Assembly: GCF_022627325.1 (NCBI RefSeq)
Contig: NZ_JAETZZ010000015.1
Span: 1 to 64,000 of the forward strand
From: Pseudomonas putida
GTDB lineage: Bacteria; Pseudomonadota; Gammaproteobacteria; Pseudomonadales; Pseudomonadaceae
Length of the DNA: 64,000 nt
Direction: 5' to 3'
Below, in pieces: positions 33,616-42,903 of this stretch. The notes beneath the pieces were generated by a model. The model searched no databases and was not told the DNA's origin. It saw nothing but the letters and a program-made list of their open reading frames with translations. Positions within the stretch are counted from its first letter, which is position 1, and every line of letters begins with the position of its first letter. A program made the translations under genes and the position numbers.

Positions 33616-34907
33616 GCGTTGAACCAGCCCAGCTTGATGACGAACAGGATGGAAAGGATCACCAGTGCCGGGTTCAGCTCGTGGCGGCGGCCGGAGATCA
33701 GTTTGACCGCAGTCCAGCAGATGAAACCGAAGGCGATGCCGTTGGCGATCGAATAGGTCAGCGGCATGGCCAGGGCGGTGACCACTACCGGTGCGGCCTC
33801 GGTCACGTCGTCCCAGTTTATTTCCGCCAGGCCCGAAGCCATCAGCACGGCGACGAACAGCAATGCCGGTGCGGTGGCGAAGGCCGGTACGCTACCGGCC
33901 AGCGGGGCGAAGAACAGCGCCAGCAGGAACAGCACGGCCACCACGATGGCGGTCAGGCCGGTGCGGCCACCGGCGCTCACGCCTGCCGCCGACTCGATGT
34001 AGCTGGTGGTCGTCGAGGTGCCCAGCAGCGAACCGGCCATGGCCGCGGTGCTGTCGGCGATCAGGGCACGGCCCATCTTCGGCATGTGGCCGTCCTTGCC
34101 CATCAGGCCGGCGCGTTTGGCCACGGCGATCAGGGTGCCCGAGTTGTCGAACAGGTCGACGAACAGGAACGCAAAGATCACGCTGACCAGGCCCACGTCC
34201 AGGGCCCCGGCGATATCCAACTGCAGGAAGGTCGGTGCCAGCGACGGTGGCATCGACACGATACCGCCGAATGGTGTGACGCCCATCGCGATCGCCGCGA
34301 CCGTCACTGCGAGAATGCCGATCAGCACTGCGCCGCGCACCTTGAGCGATTCAAGGCCCACAATCAGGAAGAAACCGAGCGTGGCAAGAATGACCGACGG
34401 CTGCTTGAGGTCACCCATGCCCACCAGGGTGGCCGGGTTATCGACGACGATGCCGGCGTTATGCAGGGCAATCAGCGCCAGAAACAGGCCAATGCCGGCA
34501 GCGATGGCCGAGCGCAGCGGCAGCGGGATGCTGTTCACGATCCACTCGCGTATGCGGAAGATCGACAGCAGGAAGAACATGACTGCCGAGAGGAACACCG
34601 CGCCCAGCGCCACCTGCCAGGTGTGGCCCATGTGCAGGACCACGGTGTAGGTGAAGAACGCGTTCAAGCCCATGCCTGGCGCCAAGGCGATCGGGTAGTT
34701 GGCAATCAGGCCCATGGTCGCCGAGCCGATGGCCGCAGCCAGGCAGGTGGCGACGAAGATCGCGCCCTTGTCCATGCCGGTTTCGCCGAGAATGCTCGGG
34801 TTGACGAACAGGATGTAGGCCATCGCCAGGAAGGTGGTGACGCCCGCAAGAATCTCGGTGCGCACGTTGGTGTTGTGTGCTTTTAGTTGAAACAGCCTTT
34901 CCAGCAT
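33612..34907 (-). CDS. Purine (adenine/guanine/hypoxanthine) permease, AzgA-like
   Basis: The 431-residue membrane protein starts MLERLFQLKAHNTNVRTEIL and has ALAPGMGLNAFFTYTVV, SVIFAFLFVDLFDNSGTLIA and ESAAGVSAGGRTGLTAIVVA, which are typical of the AzgA branch of nucleobase:cation symporter-2 proteins. These take up adenine, guanine or hypoxanthine with protons; which purine cannot be told. It lies upstream of trmA in one transcription unit, a link with RNA base metabolism that may be accidental. Confidence 0.88.
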   Translation of the reverse strand: MLERLFQLKAHNTNVRTEILAGVTTFLAMAYILFVNPSILGETGMDKGAIFVATCLAAAIGSATMGLIANYPIALAPGMGLNAFFTYTVVLHMGHTWQVALGAVFLSAVMFFLLSIFRIREWIVNSIPLPLRSAIAAGIGLFLALIALHNAGIVVDNPATLVGMGDLKQPSVILATLGFFLIVGLESLKVRGAVLIGILAVTVAAIAMGVTPFGGIVSMPPSLAPTFLQLDIAGALDVGLVSVIFAFLFVDLFDNSGTLIAVAKRAGLMGKDGHMPKMGRALIADSTAAMAGSLLGTSTTTSYIESAAGVSAGGRTGLTAIVVAVLFLLALFFAPLAGSVPAFATAPALLFVAVLMASGLAEINWDDVTEAAPVVVTALAMPLTYSIANGIAFGFICWTAVKLISGRRHELNPALVILSILFVIKLGWFNA

Positions 34908-35061
34908 GCCCGCTCCCCGAGGCGCCCCCGGCGCCGTGAATGTATCGACCCCATCAGCAAAGCACAGGCCGTAGCGGCTGCCGTGGTTTTGCGTGGGGAG
35001 GAAAAAAGCCGCGCATCATACCAGCATGGCTGGCAGGGGCCTATGGCCGTTCAGGCCGCCG

Positions 35062-36282
35062 TCAACCATTGTGCAATCGATCCCGCGTAGCCAGTGTCGG
35101 GAACAACTTTATCCACACGCCGGTCACCACCAAGGTGCCCACGCCCCCCAGCACCACCGCCGGCACCGTGCCGAACCAGTGCGCCGTGACCCCCGATTCG
35201 AACTCGCCGAGCTGGTTGGAGGCGCCGATGAACAGGCCGTTGACCGCGCTTACCCGGCCACGCATCTCGTCCGGTGTTTCCAGTTGCACGAACGCACCGC
35301 GTATCACCATGCTGATCATGTCTGCCGCACCCAGCACCACCAGTACCGCCAGCGAGAACCAGAATGAGGTCGACAGGCCAAAAGCGATGGTGGCCACGCC
35401 GAACACCCCGACGGCGGTGAACATGGTGCGGCCGACCTTGCGCTCTACCGGGAAGCGCGCCAGCCAGAACGACATCAGCAGCGCGCCCACCGCGGGCGCC
35501 GACCGCAACAACCCCAGGCCCCACGGCCCTGTGAGCAGGATGTCCTTGGCGAACACTGGCAGCAGCGCGGTGGCGCCTCCCAGCAGCACGGCGAACAGGT
35601 CAAGGGAAATCGCCCCGAGAATGTCTGGACGGCTACGGATGAAACGGATCCCGGCCAGCAACGACTCCAGGCTGGCGCGCCCTCGCTGCGGCACCTGCTG
35701 GCGCGAGTTCAGGCTCAGCATCAGCAGGCATGCAATGGCATACAGGACCACGGTAGGGCCGTACACCCAAATGCTGCCGAAGGCATAAAGAAACCCGCCC
35801 ACGGCCGGGGCGACGATGGTCGCCGCCTGGGTGGCCGAGGCTGAGGCCGCGACCGCCCGAGGAAACAGCCCGGGCGGCACCACATTGGGCAGCAGCGCCT
35901 GGGTGGCGGGCATTTCGAACGAGCGGGTAGCGCCGAGCAGGAAGGCGAGGGCGAAGATCAGTTCGCGGCTGACGTTGTCGGTGGCGCTTCCCAACGCCAG
36001 CATCAGGGCGATCAGGCCCTGCAGGGTCTGGCACAGAGCCGCGACCTTGCGCCGGTCAAAGCGGTCAGCGACATGCCCGGTGTGCAGCATGAACAGCACC
36101 CGCGGGGCGAATTCGACGAGCCCGACCAGGCCCAGGTCGAGCACATTGCCAGTCAGCTGGTAGAGGTGCCAGCCAATGGCCACGGTGAGCATCTGGAAAC
36201 CGCTGGCGGTGAACACACGGGCCAGCCAGAAGGCAATGAAAGGGCGGTGATGGCGCAACAACTGCGGTGCGGAATCGGACAT
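35062..36282 (-). CDS. MFS exporter (EntS-like)
   Basis: The 406-residue protein starts MSDSAPQLLRHHRPFIAFWL at ATG 36282. About 12 hydrophobic helices and the MFS loop motif VADRFDRRKVAAL are visible. It most resembles the EntS/DHA3 drug and siderophore exporter group. Substrate unknown. The frame stays open another 135 bases upstream but without family similarity. Confidence 0.8.
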   Translation of the reverse strand: MSDSAPQLLRHHRPFIAFWLARVFTASGFQMLTVAIGWHLYQLTGNVLDLGLVGLVEFAPRVLFMLHTGHVADRFDRRKVAALCQTLQGLIALMLALGSATDNVSRELIFALAFLLGATRSFEMPATQALLPNVVPPGLFPRAVAASASATQAATIVAPAVGGFLYAFGSIWVYGPTVVLYAIACLLMLSLNSRQQVPQRGRASLESLLAGIRFIRSRPDILGAISLDLFAVLLGGATALLPVFAKDILLTGPWGLGLLRSAPAVGALLMSFWLARFPVERKVGRTMFTAVGVFGVATIAFGLSTSFWFSLAVLVVLGAADMISMVIRGAFVQLETPDEMRGRVSAVNGLFIGASNQLGEFESGVTAHWFGTVPAVVLGGVGTLVVTGVWIKLFPTLATRDRLHNG

Positions 36283-36467
36283 CGGAAACCTGTGGCCTCG
36301 GCGCAGTAGACGGGGGCGGCAGATTATCATCTGTTTGTAACAAACGGTTACTGTTTGCCTGTGTCGGCACGCTTCCACCGGCTTTGGAAGCCCATGAGGC
36401 AACTGGTCACGCGGCAAACAACCGCACCGCCTGGCGGGCCATTCAGGACTATGCTTGGTACCAATCG

Positions 36468-36481
36468 TTGATCTGGATCAA
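36468..36481 (+). promoter_or_regulatory. ANR/FNR box upstream of cioAB
   Basis: TTGAT-CTGG-ATCAA is a perfect match to the TTGAT-N4-ATCAA site of the oxygen-sensing regulator ANR. It lies 147 bp before the cioA start in the 345-bp gap between the MFS gene and cioA. ANR is known to repress cioAB in Pseudomonas at low oxygen, which suits this position. The rest of the gap shows no ORF or motif I recognise. Confidence 0.8.
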
Positions 36482-36627
36482 TCGTTCCAGAAGCAACGAA
36501 TTGGCCTATGGGTCGAAATCCCTGCGATCGAACAGAACAATTCCAACGTGCCGCACTCGACACTAACGCGGGGGCTGTGGGCAACGGGCCACGAGCCCGA
36601 AGCCGGATTACCTGAAGAGGAAGCATC

Positions 36628-38064
36628 ATGTTCGGAATAGAAGCCCTTGAGCTCGCCCGAATTCAGTTTGCCTTTACCGTGTCGTTCCACATCCTGTTTC
36701 CGGCCATCACCATTGGCCTGGCCAGTTACCTGGCGGTTCTCGAAGGCCTTTGGCTGAGGACCAACGAGCAGGTCTACCGTGACCTTTACCATTTCTGGTC
36801 GAAGATCTTCGCCGTGAACTTCGGCATGGGCGTGGTTTCGGGCCTGGTCATGGCCTATCAGTTCGGTACCAACTGGAGCCGTTTTTCAGATTTCGCCGGC
36901 GCTGTCACGGGCCCACTGCTCACCTATGAGGTGCTGACGGCCTTCTTCCTGGAGGCAGGCTTCCTCGGCGTCATGCTGTTTGGCTGGAACCGTGTGGGCC
37001 GGGGCCTGCACTTTTTCTCAACGGTGATGGTGGCCTTGGGGACGCTGGTATCGACTTTCTGGATCCTGGCGTCCAACAGCTGGATGCAGACCCCGCAAGG
37101 CCACGAGATCATCGATGGTCGGGTCGTGCCGGTGGACTGGCTGGCGATCATTTTCAACCCCTCGTTCCCCTACCGCCTGATGCACATGGCCACCGCCGCG
37201 TTCGTTGCCACTGCCTTCTTCGTTGGCGCCTCGGCGGCCTGGCACCTGCTGCGCGGGCGGGATAACCCGGCGGTGCGCAAGATGCTGTCGATGGCCATGT
37301 GGATGGCGCTGATCGTTGCCCCCATTCAAGCTGTGATCGGTGATTTCCACGGGCTCAACACCCTCAAGCATCAGCCGGTGAAAATTGCCGCAATCGAAGG
37401 CCACTGGGAAAACGTCCCTGGCGAGCCAACCCCGCTGATCCTGTTCGGCATCCCGGACATGGAAGCCGAAACCACCCGCTTCAAGGTCGAAATCCCGGCG
37501 CTCGGTAGCCTGATCCTTACCCACAGCCTGGATAAACAAGTGCCTGCGATGAAGGAGTTCCCGCGCGAGGACCGTCCCAACTCGACCATTGTCTTCTGGT
37601 CGTTCCGGGTCATGGTGGGGCTTGGTTTCCTGATGATCTTCGTTGGCCTGTGGAGCCTCTGGCTGCGCAAGCGCGGCACGCTCTACACGTCGCGCCCATT
37701 CCTGTACCTGACGCTGTGGATGGGGCCATCGGGGCTGATCGCCATTCTTGCCGGCTGGTTCACGACCGAGATCGGCCGCCAGCCGTGGGTGGTGTATGGG
37801 CTGATGCGCACGTCGGAGGGCGTGTCCAACCATAGCTACGCCCAGCTGGGCTTTACCCTGATCGCATTCGTGGTGGTGTACTTCGCGCTGTTCGGCACGG
37901 GCCTGGGCTACATGATGCGCCTGGTGCGCAAAGGGCCGAAAACCGGCGAGGGCGATGAGCACACCCCAGGTGGCCCAGGCCAGAAACGCACGCCGGCACG
38001 GCCGCTGTCCGCTGCCGATGAAGGCCACAAGGCCACTGCCCCCAGCCTGAGCAAGGAGAACTGA
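36628..38064 (+). CDS. cioA: Cyanide-insensitive terminal oxidase subunit I
   Basis: CioA is the haem-bearing subunit of a bd-type quinol oxidase that stays active in cyanide. The 478-residue protein has the haem ligand region FHILFPAITIGLASYL, the conserved GRQPWVVYGLMRTSEGVS and a short Q-loop, as in CIO rather than in E. coli CydA. The ATG follows AGAGGAAGC. cioB follows after three bases. ANR control is indicated by the upstream box. Confidence 0.94.
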   Translation: MFGIEALELARIQFAFTVSFHILFPAITIGLASYLAVLEGLWLRTNEQVYRDLYHFWSKIFAVNFGMGVVSGLVMAYQFGTNWSRFSDFAGAVTGPLLTYEVLTAFFLEAGFLGVMLFGWNRVGRGLHFFSTVMVALGTLVSTFWILASNSWMQTPQGHEIIDGRVVPVDWLAIIFNPSFPYRLMHMATAAFVATAFFVGASAAWHLLRGRDNPAVRKMLSMAMWMALIVAPIQAVIGDFHGLNTLKHQPVKIAAIEGHWENVPGEPTPLILFGIPDMEAETTRFKVEIPALGSLILTHSLDKQVPAMKEFPREDRPNSTIVFWSFRVMVGLGFLMIFVGLWSLWLRKRGTLYTSRPFLYLTLWMGPSGLIAILAGWFTTEIGRQPWVVYGLMRTSEGVSNHSYAQLGFTLIAFVVVYFALFGTGLGYMMRLVRKGPKTGEGDEHTPGGPGQKRTPARPLSAADEGHKATAPSLSKEN

Positions 38065-38067
38065 GCC

Positions 38068-39075
38068 ATGGGTATCGATCTTCCGCTGATCTGGGCCGTG
38101 ATCATCATTTTCGGCGTCATGATGTACGTGGTGATGGACGGTTTCGACTTAGGGATCGGCATGCTCTTCCCCTTCGTCGAGGCTGAGCGGGACCGTGACG
38201 TGATGATGAACACCGTCGCCCCCGTATGGGACGGTAACGAAACCTGGTTGATCCTGGGCGGCGCCGGGCTGTTCGGGGCCTTTCCGATGGCTTATTCGGT
38301 GGTGCTCGAAGCGCTTTATCTGCCGCTGATCCTCATGCTGATCGGCCTGATTTTCCGCGGAGTGGCGTTTGAGTTCCGCTTCAAGGCCAAGGACCACAAG
38401 CGTCACATCTGGGACAAAGCGTTCATCGGCGGTTCACTGGTGGCGACCTTCTTCCAGGGGGTGGCGCTTGGGGCGTTCATCGAGGGCTTCAAGGTCGTGG
38501 ACCGGCACTACGCCGGTGGCACGCTCGACTGGCTGACCCCGTTCAGCCTGTTCAGTGGCCTGGGGCTGATCGTTGCCTACACCTTGCTTGGCTGCACCTG
38601 GCTGATCATGAAGACCGAGGGGCCGCTGCAAGCGCAGATGCACAAGCTCGGCCGGCCGCTGGCCCTGGTGTTGCTGGTGGTGATCGGCATCGTCAGCCTG
38701 TGGACGCCGATCGCTTACCCACAGATCGCCGATCGCTGGTTCAGCATGCCTAACCTGATCTGGTTCATGCCGGTACCGCTGCTGGTGCTGGTAACCTTCT
38801 ACGGGTTGTTCAAGGCGGTGGCACGCAGTGCCAACTACACCCCGTTCCTGCTGACCCTGGTGCTGATCTTCCTGGGCTACAGCGGCCTGGGTATCAGCCT
38901 ATGGCCGAACATCATTCCACCGTCGATCTCGATCTGGGAGGCAGCCGCGCCGCCGCAGAGCCAGGGCTTCATGCTGGTCGGCACGTTGTTCATCCTGCCA
39001 TTCATCCTGGGGTACACCTTCTGGAGCTACTACGTGTTCCGAGGCAAGGTCACCCACGAAGACGGCTATCATTAG
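38068..39075 (+). CDS. cioB: Cyanide-insensitive terminal oxidase subunit II
   Basis: The 335-residue CydB/CioB subunit has about eight membrane helices and begins with VMMYVVMDGFDLGIGMLFPF and TVAPVWDGNETWLILGGAGL, the most conserved part of the family. It stabilises the haems of CioA. It is co-transcribed with cioA and followed by a small subunit gene. Confidence 0.94.
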   Translation: MGIDLPLIWAVIIIFGVMMYVVMDGFDLGIGMLFPFVEAERDRDVMMNTVAPVWDGNETWLILGGAGLFGAFPMAYSVVLEALYLPLILMLIGLIFRGVAFEFRFKAKDHKRHIWDKAFIGGSLVATFFQGVALGAFIEGFKVVDRHYAGGTLDWLTPFSLFSGLGLIVAYTLLGCTWLIMKTEGPLQAQMHKLGRPLALVLLVVIGIVSLWTPIAYPQIADRWFSMPNLIWFMPVPLLVLVTFYGLFKAVARSANYTPFLLTLVLIFLGYSGLGISLWPNIIPPSISIWEAAAPPQSQGFMLVGTLFILPFILGYTFWSYYVFRGKVTHEDGYH

Positions 39076-39086
39076 GAGGGCCCATC

Positions 39087-39239
39087 ATGGCTGGCAAGCA
39101 TGGCCTTGAAGAGAAGAAACCCCTGTGGCAACGCCTGGGCTGGCTGGTGCTGATCTGGGCCGCGAGCGTGGCCGCCCTGGGTGTGGCGGCCTATGTGATG
39201 CGGCTGTTCATGAGCGCGGCGGGGTTGACCACCCATTGA
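39087..39239 (+). CDS. DUF2474 small membrane subunit of the CIO oxidase
   Basis: A 50-residue protein, MAGKHGLEEKKPLWQRLGWL and onward, with one membrane helix (WLVLIWAASVAALGVAAYVM). It starts 11 bp after cioB behind an AGGAGGG. Its position and size parallel CydX, the small subunit of bd oxidase, so it probably stabilises CioAB. Confidence 0.82.
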   Translation: MAGKHGLEEKKPLWQRLGWLVLIWAASVAALGVAAYVMRLFMSAAGLTTH

Positions 39240-39245
39240 TGATCC

Positions 39246-39266
39246 GGGGCCGCACTGCGCGGCCCC
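39246..39266. terminator. Terminator between the cio operon and rlmG
   Basis: GGGGCCGC (39246-39253) and GCGGCCCC (39259-39266) form an eight-base-pair GC stem with a five-base loop between two convergent genes. Confidence 0.75.
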
Positions 39267-39270
39267 GCCT

Positions 39271-40395
39271 TCATTTGCGGGCTTTGAGGATCACGAACTT
39301 CGGTGTCGCGGCCACCTGTTCAACCCCCCGGAACAGGCGCGCCAATTTGCTGTGATAGCCCAAGTGGCGATTGCCGACGATGTACAACGCACCGCCAACC
39401 ACCAAGGCCTCACGCGCCTGTTGGAACATGCGCCAGGCAAGGAAGTCGCCCACCACCTGCTGTTGGTGGAACGGCGGGTTGCACAGCACCACATCCAGCG
39501 ATTGCTTTTCCAGCCCGGCCAGGCCATCGCCTGCCTGCACCGTCACCGCGCGATCGCCCAGCGCCGCCTGCCAGTTTTCCTGCGCCGACTGCACCGCCAT
39601 GTACGATTCATCCACCAGTGTGTAGTGCGCCTGGGGGTTGGCCAGCGCGCTGGCGATGGCCAGCACACCGTTGCCGCAACCCAGGTCGGCGACACGGGCA
39701 TTGCCCAGGCCCTGTGGCAGGTGGGGGAGGAAGGCCCGTGTGCCGATGTCCAGGCCGTCGCGGCAGAATACGTTGGCATGGTTGAGCAGTTCGAGCGCCG
39801 GTGACTCGAGGCGGTAGCGGGTCGGGTAGGGGGAGCGTGCGGCTGGGCGCTCGCTGAAGGTGGCCGTCAGCAATCGCGCTTTTTTTTGCGCCAGCGAAGC
39901 CTGGACCGGGCCGATGTACTTCTCCAGCAGTTCACCCGCAGCCCTAGGCAAGTGTTTGATCATGGCCGCAGCGATGACCTGGGCGCCGGGCGCCAGATGG
40001 CCTTGCAAGCGGATCAGTTGCTCTTCGAGCAGTGCAAGGGTTTTAGGCACACGGACCAGCACGCAATCGAAGTTCCCCTGCCAATGCTCGCTGGCGGGCA
40101 CGAAAGGTACGCTGTCGAAAGCCTTGCCGTTGCGCGCGAGGTTTTTTTCCAGGGCCATGCGGGCCAGGTGCGAATCACCGCTGCTGACCACTGGCACGTG
40201 GTCGACCAGGCTGACGGCCAGCGCGCCGAAACTGTCATTGAGTACCAGCACGCTGCTCCCGGCAGCCAGTGGCTGAGCGTGCAGTTGCTCAAGCAGGTAT
40301 TCATCGGCGGCGTCAAAGGCCTGCAACGGGTCGTTGGCCTGGTCCGGGTGGCGGATCAGGTCGAGTTCGGCATAGGGTGTGATCAACAGGGGCAT
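39271..40395 (-). CDS. rlmG: 23S rRNA (guanine1835-N2)-methyltransferase
   Basis: RlmG methylates G1835 of 23S rRNA. The 374-residue protein (ATG 40395, MPLLITPYAELDLIRHPDQA) has two tandem Rossmann-like domains. The C-terminal catalytic one shows VADLGCGNGVLAIASA for SAM and the NPPFHQ motif for the target guanine. An ATG 18 bases upstream is possible but less like the family. Confidence 0.92.
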   Translation of the reverse strand: MPLLITPYAELDLIRHPDQANDPLQAFDAADEYLLEQLHAQPLAAGSSVLVLNDSFGALAVSLVDHVPVVSSGDSHLARMALEKNLARNGKAFDSVPFVPASEHWQGNFDCVLVRVPKTLALLEEQLIRLQGHLAPGAQVIAAAMIKHLPRAAGELLEKYIGPVQASLAQKKARLLTATFSERPAARSPYPTRYRLESPALELLNHANVFCRDGLDIGTRAFLPHLPQGLGNARVADLGCGNGVLAIASALANPQAHYTLVDESYMAVQSAQENWQAALGDRAVTVQAGDGLAGLEKQSLDVVLCNPPFHQQQVVGDFLAWRMFQQAREALVVGGALYIVGNRHLGYHSKLARLFRGVEQVAATPKFVILKARK

Positions 40396-40488
40396 GGCAT
40401 CTGGCTCGGGCACGGATCTGCCCGAGACGGATCGTCACGAGCTTTGGTACGCGATTCTACAGGGCTTTGCGGCGGGTCGCAGGCTGGG

Positions 40489-41199
40489 CTACTGGTCGAT
40501 CAGGCCCCGCATCATCGCAATGGCGACGGCGCCGGCCTTGTTGGAGGCGTTGGTCTTGGTGATCACGCTGCGGATATGGAAGTTCACCGTGCTGAGCGAC
40601 AGGGACAGAATGCAGGCAACGTCGGCTGCAGTCTTGCCGGCGGCCGACCACTTCAGCACCTCGAGTTCGCGATCGCTCATCTTCAGTGGCGAACTCAATT
40701 TGCCCAGGTGGTGCTCGCAAATGGTGTCATGCAGCGTGTGGCAAAGCCATTGCACCTGGCCGGCCTTGTCGTACAGTTCGTGGATATCGATCTCGCCACA
40801 GGGCCTTGCCACACTGAGCTGTGTCTCGTTGTGCCGGAGGTCGTGCAGCGACTGAGTCCAGCCGTGGCGCAGGCCATGTTTGCACGCCTGCTCACGGAAG
40901 TCAGGGGCTTCACGATACAACTCATCGGTCCACAGTACCGGCCCGGTCGACGTGTGGCTCAGTGCTGCTGCCGGGTCCTGCTTGTAGAACTCATCGCGCT
41001 GATAGCGCTCGATCCAGGCCAGCGGGTAGTTGCTGTACAGGTACAGCCTGGGGGCCTGGGCCGCAAGTTGAATGCGCAGCTTGAGCCCCATGAACTCCAT
41101 GCCCAGGTCCTGTGCCAGGTGTACTGCAAGGTCGAATACCTTCTGGGGCGTGCTTTCAGTGACCAGGCGATGTAAATGCTCGTGATTCCAGTGAGGCAT
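40489..41199 (-). CDS. ppoR: LuxR-family quorum-sensing solo regulator (PpoR-like)
   Basis: The 236-residue protein has an N-terminal acyl-homoserine-lactone domain that keeps the conserved Trp and Tyr (AWIERY), Asp-Pro (YKQDPAA) and Trp (VLWTDE), and a C-terminal LuxR HTH (LSLSLSTVNFHIRSVITKTN). No luxI synthase is nearby, so it is an orphan (solo) receptor. PpoR of P. putida, which responds to 3-oxo-C6-HSL, sits by rlmG and fprB as I remember it. The symbol rests on that memory. Confidence 0.82.
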   Translation of the reverse strand: MPHWNHEHLHRLVTESTPQKVFDLAVHLAQDLGMEFMGLKLRIQLAAQAPRLYLYSNYPLAWIERYQRDEFYKQDPAAALSHTSTGPVLWTDELYREAPDFREQACKHGLRHGWTQSLHDLRHNETQLSVARPCGEIDIHELYDKAGQVQWLCHTLHDTICEHHLGKLSSPLKMSDRELEVLKWSAAGKTAADVACILSLSLSTVNFHIRSVITKTNASNKAGAVAIAMMRGLIDQ

Positions 41200-41411
41200 T
41201 GGCCCCCTCCGTCGCGTCCTGAGGACTCAATCCGTTTGCATACCGGAACAATTGTAGGAAAAGACCGAGCGGCATGTTGGGTTTTTTTTGTTAAGGAGGT
41301 CTCATCTGCCCATGGAAACGGCTGAGTGGTCGTCTGTGCCCTTACAATCGAACGGTTTTTATCCTGGCCGCTTTGCGCGACACTGTGCGTACGCTATTCA
41401 CGGAGCCCGTC

Positions 41412-42188
41412 ATGACCGCCAGTGCCGAAAAGTTTACCCGCCAGACCCTGCTGGACGTCCAGCCACTGACGCCTGGCCTGTTCAGCCTGCGGGTGACTCG
41501 CGACCCGGGCTTTCGCTTCCGGGCCGGGCAATTCGCGCGGCTTGGCGTGACCAAGGCCGATGGCAGCGTGGTCTGGCGTGCCTATTCGATGGTCAGTGCG
41601 CCGCATGACGAGTATCTCGACTTCTTCTCCATCGTGGTGCCGGGCGGGGAGTTCACCAGCGAGCTCAGCCGCCTCGGCGAGGGTGATACCCTGCTGATCG
41701 ACCGCCAGGCGTTTGGCTACCTGACCCTTGACCGTTTCGTCGGTGGCCGTGACCTGTGGCTGTTGGCGACCGGTACTGGCATTGCGCCGTTTATGTCGAT
41801 CCTGCAGGACTTCGAGGCCTGGGAGCGTTTCGACAGCATCAAACTGGTGTATTCGGTACGCGAGGCCAAGGAGTTGGCCTATGTGGATGACATTGCCGGG
41901 CTTGAACAGCGTGATTACCTGGCGGAGTTTGCAGGCAAGCTGCAATTCATCCCGGTGGTTACCCGTGAGCAGCATCCGGGTGCGTTGAATGCGCGTATCA
42001 CCACGTTGATCGAGAACGGCGAGCTGGAAAAAGCGGCGGGGCTCGAACTGTCGCCCGAGCACTCACGGGTCATGCTTTGCGGCAATCCGCAAATGATCGA
42101 TGAGACCCGCAAGGTGCTCAAGGCGCGTGACTTGCAGTTGAGCTTGAGCAAGCGGCCTGGCCAGGTGGCCGTGGAGAATTACTGGTAG
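41412..42188 (+). CDS. fprB: Ferredoxin-NADP(+) reductase (FprB-type)
   Basis: A 258-residue FAD enzyme moving electrons between NADPH and ferredoxin or flavodoxin. Visible are the FAD-binding RAYSMVSAP, the NADP-binding GTGIAPFMSIL, MLCGNPQMIDE, and the C-terminal VENYW, which is typical of the bacterial subclass I Fpr. The start ATG 41412 is set by family length. P. putida has two such enzymes; I recall that FprB is the one next to mscL and radA. Confidence 0.88.
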   Translation: MTASAEKFTRQTLLDVQPLTPGLFSLRVTRDPGFRFRAGQFARLGVTKADGSVVWRAYSMVSAPHDEYLDFFSIVVPGGEFTSELSRLGEGDTLLIDRQAFGYLTLDRFVGGRDLWLLATGTGIAPFMSILQDFEAWERFDSIKLVYSVREAKELAYVDDIAGLEQRDYLAEFAGKLQFIPVVTREQHPGALNARITTLIENGELEKAAGLELSPEHSRVMLCGNPQMIDETRKVLKARDLQLSLSKRPGQVAVENYW

Positions 42189-42190
42189 CT

Positions 42191-42253
42191 GCAAGCTACA
42201 AGCTACAAGCTACAAGCTACAAGCTACAAGCTACGAGCTACAAGCTGCGAGCG
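42191..42253. repeat. Tandem ACAAGCT heptamer array
   Basis: Nine consecutive 7-bp units begin two bases after the fprB stop: one GCAAGCT, six exact ACAAGCT in two groups, one ACGAGCT and a final GCGAGCG. Just downstream GCCGCTTGCAGCTT is repeated in tandem (42278-42305) and is partly complementary, so the pair could fold into a terminator between convergent fprB and mscL. Confidence 0.85.
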
Positions 42254-42305
42254 TTGCGCTGAGCGGCTTTTCTCTTGCCGCTTGCAGCTTGCCGCTTGCA
42301 GCTCC

Positions 42306-42725
42306 TCAGGGCAGGCGATTCTGGTTCTGGGATTTGAGCAAATCCCGGATCTCGGTCAGCAGCGTTTCCTGAGGGGTGGGTGTTGGTGGAGCGCTTGGCG
42401 TCACGGCCTCTTCGCGCTTCAAACGGTTGATCGCCTTCACACCCATGAAGATGGCGAATGCCACGATCACGAAGTCGATCACCGTCTGGATGAACTTGCC
42501 GTAGGCCAGCACCACGGCCGGTACGTCACCTTCAGCTGCCTTCAAGGTAATCGCCAGGTCACTGAAGTCCACGCCCCCGATCAGCAGCCCCAGCGGGGGC
42601 ATGATGACGTCGCCGACGAAGGAGGAGACGATCTTGCCGAACGCCGCGCCGATAATGATACCGACCGCCATGTCGACGACATTTCCCTTGACCGCGAAGG
42701 CCTTGAACTCACTGATCATTCCCAT
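42306..42725 (-). CDS. mscL: Large-conductance mechanosensitive channel
   Basis: MscL opens under extreme membrane tension to release solutes on hypo-osmotic shock. The 139-residue protein has the N-terminal helix FKAFAVKGNVVDMAVGIIIG, the pore-lining TM1 with GAAFGKIVSSFVGDVIMPPL, the periplasmic loop, TM2 (FIQTVIDFVIVAFAIFMGVK) and the charged C-terminal helix. Confidence 0.97.
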   Translation of the reverse strand: MGMISEFKAFAVKGNVVDMAVGIIIGAAFGKIVSSFVGDVIMPPLGLLIGGVDFSDLAITLKAAEGDVPAVVLAYGKFIQTVIDFVIVAFAIFMGVKAINRLKREEAVTPSAPPTPTPQETLLTEIRDLLKSQNQNRLP

Positions 42726-42903
42726 GTTCGATATCCCTTATAACAAATGGTGGCGTCAACCCAGTGTAAACCAGCAAAACGCTTGATGCTTGCCGCTCAG
42801 GGGTAATGACTGCTCCGGGCAAGAATAGTTTTGTCGCATCCAGGCGCGATCAATACCGCTCTGCGTCGGCTATCATGGCCACTTTTTCCAGGAGACCCTG
42901 CCC

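Noticed and set aside
37018..38028. Long open frame of 336 codons on the strand opposite cioA
   Set aside because: It is the mirror of a high-GC coding region; cioA has clear family motifs and the opposite frame has none. The same applies to long antisense frames over recB, recD, mcpS, the permeases and cstA.
42191..42253. Regular tandem repeats that might be a CRISPR array
   Set aside because: Units are 7 bp with no spacers and no cas genes nearby; a simple tandem repeat.
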